NCBI GenBank assembly: GCA_024762625.1
Contig: JANTHA010000006.1
Coordinates: forward strand, 1-20,469
DNA length: 20,469 nucleotides
Direction of reading: 5' to 3'
Source of the DNA: Thiotrichaceae bacterium
GTDB lineage: Bacteria > Pseudomonadota > Gammaproteobacteria > Thiotrichales > Thiotrichaceae
This document shows positions 13,667 through 20,469 of the stretch, one piece after another (positions within the stretch are counted from its first letter, which is position 1; the number at the start of each line of letters is the position of its first letter). The notes under the pieces were generated by a model. It was not told the origin of the DNA and searched no databases. It saw only the letters and a list, made by a program, of their open reading frames with translations. The position numbers and the translations under genes were made by a program.

Positions 13667-14272
13667 ATGAAAGAAAATATCATTCTCATAGGATTAATGG
13701 GCGCGGGCAAATCCACCATTGGGCGAAAGCTGGCGGCGTTGCTGGATATGCAATTCTATGATTCTGACAGAGTGATTGAAGAGCGCACTGGCGTAGATAT
13801 TGCAACGATTTTTGAAATTGAAGGGGAAGAGGGCTTCAGGGATCGCGAAGAACAGGTGATTGCTGAATTATGCCAGGAAGAAAATATCATATTGGCGACG
13901 GGCGGCGGCAGTATATTGCGGGAAACAAATCGCAACATCATGAAGCAATCCGGCTATGTCATTTATTTGTGCTCGACGGCCGAACTTCTGTATTCCCGAA
14001 TACGTTATGATAAAACACGGCCCTTGATGCAAACTGCCAGCCCTTTGAAAACACTTAAAAACCTGTTAAACAAAAGAGAGCCGTATTATCTTGAAACGGC
14101 GCATCTGGTGATGAAAACAAATCGGCAAAAGGTGGCGGTTATCGTGAAGCGGATCTATCAGCATATTATCAATCGGAGAAGTACGGTTAATAAAAACAGC
14201 ACGGCTAAACGCATCAGTGATAAACAAAATAATCAAATAAGCAACCATAATCCAAAGGCGGACCCGTCGTGA
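13667..14272 (+). CDS. aroK: Shikimate kinase
   Basis: Phosphorylates the 3-hydroxyl of shikimate with ATP, the fifth step of the shikimate pathway. Walker A is GLMGAGKST (9-17). Substrate-binding residues are D34 in FYDSD and R58 in GFRDRE, with the GGG loop (79-81) and the R of DKTRPL (118). The start ATG 13667 has little Shine-Dalgarno support. The core ends near residue 170, as in E. coli (173 aa), but a 31-residue Asn/Lys/Ser-rich tail (171-201) follows that is not part of the usual fold. The end overlaps aroB by four bases (GTGA). Confidence 0.96.
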   Translation: MKENIILIGLMGAGKSTIGRKLAALLDMQFYDSDRVIEERTGVDIATIFEIEGEEGFRDREEQVIAELCQEENIILATGGGSILRETNRNIMKQSGYVIYLCSTAELLYSRIRYDKTRPLMQTASPLKTLKNLLNKREPYYLETAHLVMKTNRQKVAVIVKRIYQHIINRRSTVNKNSTAKRISDKQNNQISNHNPKADPS

Positions 14273-15351
14273 GAACTCTGCAAGTTGAACTTGGTGAGCG
14301 CAGCTATCCCATACATATTGGGCCTGGCTTGTTAAAACGCGCCGAATTGATCAAGCCACACATACATGGCAAAACAACCGTTGTCGTTAGTAATGAAACA
14401 GTGGCGCCGCTTTATCTGGAAGCTGTTCACGAACTGATCGACAAGGATCGCAATACCGATATTATTCTTCCCGATGGTGAAGCCTATAAAACGGCAGAAA
14501 CCCTGGGGAACATTTACACCGGAATGCTCGAAGCCCATTGCGACAGGAAAACCACCTTGCTGGCGCTCGGCGGCGGCGTTGTGGGCGATGTGGCGGGGTT
14601 TGCGTCCGCCAGTTATCAGCGCGGCATTAATTTTATTCAGATTCCAACGACTCTGCTCGCCATGGTTGATTCCTCGGTAGGCGGTAAAACCGGCATCAAT
14701 CATCCGCTTGGCAAGAATATGATCGGCGCATTTCATCAGCCGCAATGTGTGCTGATAGATACCAATACGCTGAACACGCTGGATGATCGCCAGCTTAGCG
14801 CGGGCATTGCCGAAGTGATCAAATATGGCTATATCAATGATCCGGAATTCATAGACTGGCTGAATCAGAATATGGATAAACTGCTGGAGCGCGAGCCCGA
14901 AGCGCTGGCATATGCGATTTACCGCTCCTGCCAGCACAAGGCGGAGATTGTCGCCGCCGATGAAAAAGAAGCCGGGCAACGCGCCTTGCTTAATCTGGGT
15001 CATACCTTCGGACATGCGATTGAAACCGGCATGGGCTATGGCAAATGGCTACATGGCGAAGCGATTGCGGCGGGCATGGTGATGGCCGCCGAGTTATCCC
15101 GCGAACATGGCTGGATTGATGACGCGGATGTCGAGGCGATGCGGGCGCTCATTGCAAAGGCGAGATTGCCTGTTGATCCTCCGGCGGAAATATCGCCGCA
15201 ACGCTTTGAGAAATTAATGTCAATTGATAAAAAAGTTCAGGACGGCGTGTTGCATCTGGTGCTCATGAAAGCAATTGGCGACAGCGTCGTTACCAGTGAA
15301 TTTGATCCTGATTTGTTAAAAAAAGTGCTGGCGCGAGATGTCCGACGATAA
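14269..15351 (+). CDS. aroB: 3-dehydroquinate synthase
   Basis: Converts DAHP to 3-dehydroquinate, the second step of the shikimate pathway, using NAD and a divalent metal. The 360 residues align with E. coli AroB almost without gaps. NAD-binding GGGVVGD is at 101-107, with [20 protein letters not shown] following. The metal ligands fall at E182 (AEVIKYG), H245 ([11 protein letters not shown]) and H262 (WLHGEA). The start is GTG 14269, preceded by AGGCGG seven bases upstream and overlapping the aroK stop. The 3' end overlaps dgt by 14 bases. Confidence 0.98.
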   Translation: MRTLQVELGERSYPIHIGPGLLKRAELIKPHIHGKTTVVVSNETVAPLYLEAVHELIDKDRNTDIILPDGEAYKTAETLGNIYTGMLEAHCDRKTTLLALGGGVVGDVAGFASASYQRGINFIQIPTTLLAMVDSSVGGKTGINHPLGKNMIGAFHQPQCVLIDTNTLNTLDDRQLSAGIAEVIKYGYINDPEFIDWLNQNMDKLLEREPEALAYAIYRSCQHKAEIVAADEKEAGQRALLNLGHTFGHAIETGMGYGKWLHGEAIAAGMVMAAELSREHGWIDDADVEAMRALIAKARLPVDPPAEISPQRFEKLMSIDKKVQDGVLHLVLMKAIGDSVVTSEFDPDLLKKVLARDVRR

Positions 15352-16510
15352 ACCCTGCGCTACGCTGGCGAACTATGCGGCAAGGCCGCAAACATCGCGC
15401 GGCAGGCGTTTTCCGGAGCCAGCGCCTACTTACCGCACAGAATTCCAGCGCGACCGCGACCGAATTATACATTCCACGGGGTTTCGTCGCCTGGAGTACA
15501 AGACGCAGGTGTTTGTTAATCATGAAGGCGATTTGTACCGCACCCGTTTGACGCATTCGCTGGAAGTGGCGCAGATTGCGCGTTCCGTGGCGCGCACCTT
15601 GATGTTGAATGAAGATTTAACCGAAGCCATTTCACTGGCGCACGATCTGGGGCATACGCCGTTTGGTCATGCGGGACAGGATGCGTTGCATGCCTGCATG
15701 AAAAATCATGGGGGGTTCGAGCACAATTTACAGTCACTGCGAATTGTTGACCAACTTGAAAAAAACTATGCGGATTTTGCCGGGCTGAACCTTTGTTTTG
15801 AAACGCGCGAAGGCATTCTAAAACATTGTTCACTGAGGAACGCCAGTAAACTGGGTGCCGTCGGTGAGCGTTTTCTTGAAAAAACACAGCCTTCGCTGGA
15901 AGCGCAGTTGACCAATGTTGCTGATCAGATCGCTTACAATAACCACGATATTGATGATGGCGTACGCTCCGGTTTGCTCACCATTGAGCAAATGCGCGAG
16001 GTTGATTTATTCAGCACACAATACGACAAAGTCATGTGGAAATATCCGGAGCTGACAGGGCATCGGTCCGTGCATGAAACCATCCGCCGCATGATTGGCG
16101 ACCAGGTGATTGACCTGGTGGAAACCAGTAAAAAAAGGCTCGAAAAAGCGCAACCGGATAGCATAGATGCGGTGCGCGCGCATCCGGATGTGCTCATTCG
16201 TTTTAGCGATGCGATGCGACAACGCAATCAGGAGTTGAAAAAATTCCTCAGGGAAAACCTCTATTATCATCATAAAGTTTACCGTATGACGCGCAAGGCG
16301 CATCAGGTTATTGAAGCCCTGTTTGGCGCATTCATGGACGATATTCGCTTGCTGCCTCCAGAGCATCAGCAATATGTGCGCAGCGCGCAACTGGAATCAG
16401 GCGAAGCGGGGCAGGCCAGAGTGATTGCCGATTATGTTGCCGGTATGACGGATCGCTATGCGACAGGCGAGTACCAGCGATTGTTCGGCATTGATGGAAG
16501 CGTATTTTGA
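15338..16510 (+). CDS. dgt: dGTPase-like HD-domain triphosphohydrolase
   Basis: Member of the deoxyguanosinetriphosphate triphosphohydrolase-like family, which hydrolyses dNTPs to the nucleoside and tripolyphosphate. Metal-binding HD residues are visible: H73 in [14 protein letters not shown]102-D103 in [12 protein letters not shown] and a likely D196 in [15 protein letters not shown]. At 390 aa it is shorter than E. coli Dgt (about 505) and fits the dGTPase-like subgroup, in which substrate range varies. The start ATG 15338 lies inside aroB, a 14-base overlap with a poor ribosome-binding site, so translation is probably coupled. Nothing visible tells which dNTP it prefers. Confidence 0.93.
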   Translation: MSDDKPCATLANYAARPQTSRGRRFPEPAPTYRTEFQRDRDRIIHSTGFRRLEYKTQVFVNHEGDLYRTRLTHSLEVAQIARSVARTLMLNEDLTEAISLAHDLGHTPFGHAGQDALHACMKNHGGFEHNLQSLRIVDQLEKNYADFAGLNLCFETREGILKHCSLRNASKLGAVGERFLEKTQPSLEAQLTNVADQIAYNNHDIDDGVRSGLLTIEQMREVDLFSTQYDKVMWKYPELTGHRSVHETIRRMIGDQVIDLVETSKKRLEKAQPDSIDAVRAHPDVLIRFSDAMRQRNQELKKFLRENLYYHHKVYRMTRKAHQVIEALFGAFMDDIRLLPPEHQQYVRSAQLESGEAGQARVIADYVAGMTDRYATGEYQRLFGIDGSVF

Positions 16511-16536
16511 AATGTCAATTTACGCTGATTGAAACG

Positions 16537-16552
16537 GATTATGGCCATAATC
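16537..16552. repeat. Perfect 16-base palindrome upstream of the TSP3 gene
   Basis: GATTATGGCCATAATC equals its own reverse complement. It sits 27 bases past the dgt stop and about 77 bases before the next start codon. With no T-tract it is not an intrinsic terminator. A dimeric repressor site is possible; chance cannot be excluded in AT-rich DNA. Confidence 0.6.
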
Positions 16553-16628
16553 AAAGAATTATCAATTATTTAAATTAAATCTTAAGGCGTCGTTAAGCCG
16601 ATTAAAATTAAAATAAGGCTGTTAGTGA

Positions 16629-18335
16629 ATGCGTAATATACAAACGCATTGTTTGGAGTCTTTCGTGCTGATAATAAATAATAAAAACATATTGCATAGC
16701 TGCTTGTTGCATAGCGGCTTGAAAAAAAACAGCCTTAAAATCTGTATCTGCCTGTTAATTTCTTTTTGGGCTGGATATGCGCCAGTGTCCGCAAAAAACA
16801 TGGATGCTGCTCAAGTGACGATGAAAGATAGCGATGGAGATGGCCTCTCCGATAGCTACGAACAAAAAATAGGCACCGAGGCGTATCTCGCGGATACTGA
16901 TGGCGATGGCGTCAATGATGCAATTGAGGTCGGCAACAATTTGCAAAAGCCGCTAAATCACGATAACGACAGGCTGATTGATGCGCGCGATCCTGATGAT
17001 GACAATGATGGCTTGCCCACTGTTCTCGAAATCAAGCTCGGCCTGGAACTGGATAGCGACAAAGATGGCATCAGAAATTACCTTGACTCGGACTCGGATA
17101 ATGATGGCGTGAATGATGGCCTGGAAGCAGGACTATCAGGCCGGGATTCAGATTCTGACCGGATTGATGACAGCTTTGACGCTGATAATCTGCGGGATGC
17201 GGATGAAAACGGGGATGGCGTTGCCGATGCAATAACTCTACCGGATCATGATGGCAAGGGTTTGCCTGATATGCTGGATAGCCAGTATCAATATCGAGCC
17301 AATCAACAGCTTATGGCCGACAAAAAACAAAACAAGCCGGTAAAACATAGCGGAGGGAAACATAAAACAAAGAAAGCGGCAAAGCTTGAACCTAAAAAAT
17401 CGACAAAGAAAATAACTAAGCAAATAGCTAAGAAAAAAGCTAAGCAAACAAGCAGCGATTCAATACCTGAAATAATAATTGATGAGCAGCCCAAGCCTCA
17501 GAAGGCTAAAAGACGGGGGTCGGCTGTTTCTAAAAAAGAAACAAAAGAAAAGCCTGTGGCCTTATCTGAACAGGTCAAATTGAATCAATATACCGATGCG
17601 GATAATGATGGTTTGACCGATAGTCTGGAAAAAATACTAGGCACTAATCCCAAAAAACGGGATAGCGATGATGACAAGGTTTCCGATGCGATTGAAATCG
17701 GCATGGATACCAGTAAGCCTCAGGATTCAGATCACGATGGGTTGATTGATGCGCTCGACCCGGATGATGATAATGACGGCATTCTAAGTCGCGATGAAGA
17801 TGTTAATAAAGACAGTAGTCCGATCAATGATGATACGGATAATGATGGTGTTCCAAATTATCTGGACGCCAATGATGATGGTGATAATAAATTAACCATT
17901 GCAGAAGGCGCTTTGAACGATACGGATAAGGATGGCATTCCTGATTACCTTGATAAAAATGATGGCGTTAAAGACAAGCCTTTAATGGTGATGAAACAAA
18001 TTATTCCTGATGAGCCTGAAACGGTTGTTTTGCCGGATCCAGCAGAAATCACAGAACCCGAGAAACAAAAATTTGTTGTGAAGCAGGAAGTTATGGCTGC
18101 GCCTCAAACGGGTCGCGAACAAGTTACATTAAACGCTCTGGAAAAAGCGATAAGTCACAACAGCCCTGATCTAGTCAACAGCCTTGAGCAGGTCAACAAC
18201 CCTGAGCAAAACAATATTTCTGTGTATATCAAGCCAGGTGAAGGCAAACTGGATCAAAAAAAGCAGGCGTCATTACAACATGGCTATTTTCAAGACGAAG
18301 GCGGTATCATCGCCTGGTTGAAAAATCTGTTTTAG
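16629..18335 (+). CDS. Secreted thrombospondin type 3 repeat (calcium-binding) protein
   Basis: A 568-residue exported protein of unknown role. A signal peptide (hydrophobic about 37-50, probable cut after APVSA at 55) precedes two acidic blocks of bacterial TSP3 repeats (66-218 and 321-448). These are DxDxDG loops such as DSDGDGLSD, DTDGDGVND and DPDDDNDG, which in this family bind Ca2+. Between them is a Lys-rich low-complexity linker (about 225-320). The C-terminal 120 residues match nothing I know and end DEGGIIAWLKNLF, with no LPXTG, PEP-CTERM or membrane anchor visible. Block 2 repeats block 1 at a 256-residue offset. GTG 16665, with GGAG six bases upstream, may be the true start. Its neighbours, dgt and convergent recN, give no functional hint. 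Confidence 0.9.
   Translation: MRNIQTHCLESFVLIINNKNILHSCLLHSGLKKNSLKICICLLISFWAGYAPVSAKNMDAAQVTMKDSDGDGLSDSYEQKIGTEAYLADTDGDGVNDAIEVGNNLQKPLNHDNDRLIDARDPDDDNDGLPTVLEIKLGLELDSDKDGIRNYLDSDSDNDGVNDGLEAGLSGRDSDSDRIDDSFDADNLRDADENGDGVADAITLPDHDGKGLPDMLDSQYQYRANQQLMADKKQNKPVKHSGGKHKTKKAAKLEPKKSTKKITKQIAKKKAKQTSSDSIPEIIIDEQPKPQKAKRRGSAVSKKETKEKPVALSEQVKLNQYTDADNDGLTDSLEKILGTNPKKRDSDDDKVSDAIEIGMDTSKPQDSDHDGLIDALDPDDDNDGILSRDEDVNKDSSPINDDTDNDGVPNYLDANDDGDNKLTIAEGALNDTDKDGIPDYLDKNDGVKDKPLMVMKQIIPDEPETVVLPDPAEITEPEKQKFVVKQEVMAAPQTGREQVTLNALEKAISHNSPDLVNSLEQVNNPEQNNISVYIKPGEGKLDQKKQASLQHGYFQDEGGIIAWLKNLF
16824..17012 (+). repeat. Internal duplication, copy 1 (TSP3 residues 66-128)
   Basis: Codes for the segment from KDSDGDGLSD to DPDDDNDG. 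It aligns without gaps to residues 322-384 of the same protein. Codons differ widely at third positions, so the duplication is old and has been held by selection on the protein. Confidence 0.85.
17592..17780 (+). repeat. Internal duplication, copy 2 (TSP3 residues 322-384)
   Basis: Second copy, from TDADNDGLTD to DPDDDNDG, sharing DAIExG, a Lys-Pro pair and LIDAxDPDDDNDG with copy 1 at identical spacing. Similarity continues more loosely beyond it, through DGVPNYLDANDD. Confidence 0.85.
18156..18209 (+). repeat. Three tandem 18-base units coding for hexapeptides
   Basis: Three consecutive 18-base units encode HNSPDL, VNSLEQ and VNNPEQ in the C-terminal region of the TSP3 protein. The last two differ at only three bases, which suggests recent expansion in frame. 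Confidence 0.75.
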
Positions 18336-18361
18336 CCTAAAATTTTCAGACGAACATCATG

Positions 18362-20029
18362 CTAGGAGTTGGCGCCAAGCATCTCTTTAGCCAGTTTGCG
18401 CGTTGAATCCGTTATTTCGATGCCGCCCATCATTCTCGCAATTTCTTCGATTCGTTGATGATCATCCAGTACCTGCATTCCCGTGGCTGTGCTGCTTTTA
18501 CCCTTGATTTTAGTTACTCTGTAATGATTATGCGCCTGCGAAGCCACCTGGGGTAAATGGGTAACGCACAGAACCTGACGATTCTCTCCCAGATTGCGTA
18601 ATTGCTGCCCGACAACTTCTGCAATGCCGCCGCCGATGCCGCTATCCACCTCATCAAAAATTAGTGCGGGAAGCGTTATGCGTTGCGCAGCGATCATTTG
18701 TATGGCGAGCGATATTCGCGACAGCTCTCCTCCAGAAGCCACCTTGACTAAAGGCTTGGGGGGTTGTCCGGGATTGGCGCTGACCTGAAACTCAATGTCA
18801 TCCATGCCATGGGCTGAAAAATGTTCGTTTTCTTCAAGCGCAACCAAAAACTGACCGCCTTCCATGCCAAGTTTTTGCATGGCCTGGCTCACGCTGAGCG
18901 ATAATTTTTTAGCTGCTTTGATGCGTGAACGGGTCAGTTGTTTTGAGGCTTTCAAATAATCGGATTGACTATCTTCGAGTTTCTGTTGAAGCGCATCGAG
19001 ATCATGCTCGTCGCTGCTGAGTTCAGTTAAGCGGGCCTGCAAATCATGCCATTTGTTGAATAATTGATCAGGGCTTGTTTGGTGTTTTCGCGCCAGTTCA
19101 TGCAGGGTAGAGAGGCGGTTATTGACCTGTTGCAGACGATCCGGGTCATGCTCGACTGTTTCCTGGTAATGGCGCAATGCGTTCGTCGCTTCCTGGATAT
19201 TGATTTGTGCGTTTTGTAGCATTTCCAGTGGCTCCAGTAAGGTTTGATCCAGTTTACTGGCGCTTTGCAGTCCCTGTAATATGCTGGAAATGCTCGCGTA
19301 AAGCGATTGTTCATCGGCGTCATAGAGTTGCAGCACGCTGTGTGCAGCCGTTTCAATAAGTTGTCCGGCGTTGGCCAGACGCGAATGTTCTTCGTCAAGT
19401 TGTGTTACTTCATGTTCCTGAAGCTGCAAATCATTCAGTTCCTGCGTCTGAAAGCGTAGTAAATCCAGTTTGGCCTGATGGTCGCTATGTTGATTACTGA
19501 GTCTTTCCAGTTTGTTGTGTAGATTTTTCCAGGCTAAAAAATGTTCGTTGACGTTTTCAAGCAGTGTGTTGTTGTCGGCGTAATCATCCAGTAATTGGCG
19601 TTGCATTTCTTTTTTCATCAGCGATTGATGTTCATGCTGGCCATGAATATCAACCAGCATTTCGCCGAGTTGACGCAACATGCCGAGATTGCAGGGCGAA
19701 CCGTTAATCCATGCGCGGGATTTTCCCGACGAAGAAATAATTCGTCGTAAAATGCACAGTCCATCCTCTCCGGCCAGGGCCTGCGCCTCAAGCCATTGTT
19801 GTGCAGAATGGCAATCATCAACATCCACGCTGAGAGTAATTTCCGCTCTATCGGCGCCATGGCGCACGACCCCGCTGTCGGCGCGGTCGCCAAGAACCAG
19901 ACCAATTGCATCAATCAGGATGGATTTTCCCGCACCGGTTTCGCCCGTAAGCGCCGTCATCCCTGGCTGTAATTCCAGGTTAAGTTCTTCGATAATGGCG
20001 AAATTGCGCAGGTGAATGTGAGAGAGCAT
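18362..20029 (-). CDS. recN: DNA repair protein RecN
   Basis: SMC-like ATPase that gathers DNA ends during double-strand break repair. From the start at 20029 it is 555 residues. Walker A is GETGAGKS (29-36), followed by a long coiled-coil region (about 150-385). The ABC signature is SGGELSR (432-438) and Walker B LIFDEVDSGIGG (456-467), then VLCVTHLPQVAS. I chose MLSHIHLRNFAI because RecN proteins begin this way; an upstream in-frame start at 20092 adds 21 residues with no family counterpart. I did not find a clear LexA box (CTG-N10-CAG) upstream, although recN is SOS-induced in E. coli. The 3' end is only 26 bases from the convergent TSP3 gene. Confidence 0.97.
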   Translation of the reverse strand: MLSHIHLRNFAIIEELNLELQPGMTALTGETGAGKSILIDAIGLVLGDRADSGVVRHGADRAEITLSVDVDDCHSAQQWLEAQALAGEDGLCILRRIISSSGKSRAWINGSPCNLGMLRQLGEMLVDIHGQHEHQSLMKKEMQRQLLDDYADNNTLLENVNEHFLAWKNLHNKLERLSNQHSDHQAKLDLLRFQTQELNDLQLQEHEVTQLDEEHSRLANAGQLIETAAHSVLQLYDADEQSLYASISSILQGLQSASKLDQTLLEPLEMLQNAQINIQEATNALRHYQETVEHDPDRLQQVNNRLSTLHELARKHQTSPDQLFNKWHDLQARLTELSSDEHDLDALQQKLEDSQSDYLKASKQLTRSRIKAAKKLSLSVSQAMQKLGMEGGQFLVALEENEHFSAHGMDDIEFQVSANPGQPPKPLVKVASGGELSRISLAIQMIAAQRITLPALIFDEVDSGIGGGIAEVVGQQLRNLGENRQVLCVTHLPQVASQAHNHYRVTKIKGKSSTATGMQVLDDHQRIEEIARMMGGIEITDSTRKLAKEMLGANS

Positions 20030-20167
20030 TGATAAAGTCATTGATAATTGAATTGTGGCGATTATCGCAGATGCTGTTGTGAAATTGAACAAAAAGCAAA
20101 CAAAGAGGGTGGGGTTTTTTCTATCGATTTATGATAGCTTAGCTAATTTTGACTGCAGGAAATCAAT

Positions 20168-20469
20168 ATGGATGATCAAACGCGCCTGGAAATCGAAGCC
20201 GCCGCCTGGCGTAAAATATTATCACATTTTCAAAAACGCACCGATGTGCAAAATATAGATCTGATGAACATGGCGGGTTTTTGCCGTAACTGCTTCTCCA
20301 AATGGTATATGGGAGAAGCCAAAGCGCGCGGCGTCGAGATGGACTATGACGAGGCGCGGGAAGTGGTGTACGGTATGCCTTATGACGAATACAAGCAAAA
20401 ATATCAAACGCCCGCAAGTGAAGAACAGATGGCTGCATTTAACCAGATCAAATGGGGAGAAGACACCAC
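20168..20469 (+). CDS. DUF1244 family protein, start (runs off the window)
   Basis: An open frame from ATG 20168 to the window end codes for about 100 residues: MDDQTRLEIEAAAWRKIL, DVQNIDLMNMAGFCRNCFSK, then WYMGEAKARG and VVYGMPYDEYKQKYQ. This is the DUF1244 pattern, a small cytoplasmic family of unknown function whose hallmarks are the CRNC pair (C39, C42), KWY and YGMPYxEWK-like segments. AGGA seven to eight bases upstream supports the start. Family members are about 100 residues, so little is missing. The 138-base gap to recN must hold promoters for both; TATGAT (20130-20135) is a possible -10 with no good -35. Confidence 0.88.
   Translation, partial: MDDQTRLEIEAAAWRKILSHFQKRTDVQNIDLMNMAGFCRNCFSKWYMGEAKARGVEMDYDEAREVVYGMPYDEYKQKYQTPASEEQMAAFNQIKWGEDT

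Noticed and set aside
14332..15015. 227-codon open frame on the minus strand opposite aroB
   Set aside because: It lies wholly within the well-supported aroB gene; the product has no recognisable domain and looks like a shadow of aroB codon use.
20230..20438. Minus-strand open frames at the right edge of the window
   Set aside because: They are antisense to the plus-strand DUF1244 gene, which has family motifs and a good ribosome-binding site.

Overview
The window reads as a stretch of core chromosome from a gammaproteobacterium of moderate GC content. The support is gene order and protein similarity recognised by eye: rnhA-dnaQ, smpB divergent from ratA-ratB, bamE, and mrcA divergent from pilMNOPQ-aroK-aroB are all gammaproteobacterial arrangements, and DnaQ, RatA, RnfH and AroB match their E. 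coli counterparts closely in length and motifs. I cannot fix the genus. I saw no tRNA, rRNA, CRISPR array, insertion sequence, prophage or attachment site.

Layout. 1-774: the last codons of rnhA overlap dnaQ (replicative proofreading). 775-917: convergent gap with an AT-only hairpin. 918-3075: smpB (minus) diverges from ratA-ratB and a small unknown gene, which overlap like an operon and converge on bamE (minus). 3076-3387: divergent control region with tandem repeats and a strong promoter for rpsU. 3388-4097: rpsU and yqeY, then a probable terminator. 4294-5349: hemE, convergent with mrcA. 5373-8048: mrcA (PBP1A, minus). 8049-8382: divergent control region with four tandem 9-mers close to the mrcA start. 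8383-13577: pilM, pilN, pilO, pilP and pilQ, the type IV pilus alignment complex and secretin, closed by a strong terminator. 13667-16510: aroK, aroB and dgt, overlapping. 16629-18335: a large secreted thrombospondin-type-3-repeat protein. 18362-20029: recN (minus). 20168-end: start of a DUF1244 gene.

How the genes work together. PilM (cytoplasm), PilN and PilO (inner membrane), PilP (lipoprotein) and PilQ (outer-membrane secretin) form a trans-envelope complex. PilQ carries two AMIN domains that bind peptidoglycan, which fits its position beside the peptidoglycan synthase PBP1A. AroK and AroB supply the shikimate pathway, and Dgt acts on dNTP pools. SmpB, RatA, S21 and possibly YqeY bear on translation. 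BamE helps insert outer-membrane proteins.

The least ordinary element is the 568-residue calcium-binding-repeat protein at 16629. It has two collinear acidic TSP3 blocks, evidently an internal duplication at an exact 256-residue offset, separated by a strongly Lys-rich linker and followed by an unrecognised C-terminal region containing a short hexapeptide repeat. Other points of interest are tandem repeats in two promoter regions, a possibly leaderless aroK start directly behind the pilQ terminator, and departures from familiar gene order (yqeY followed by hemE rather than dnaG-rpoD; recN away from bamE). No clearly new multi-gene system is visible.
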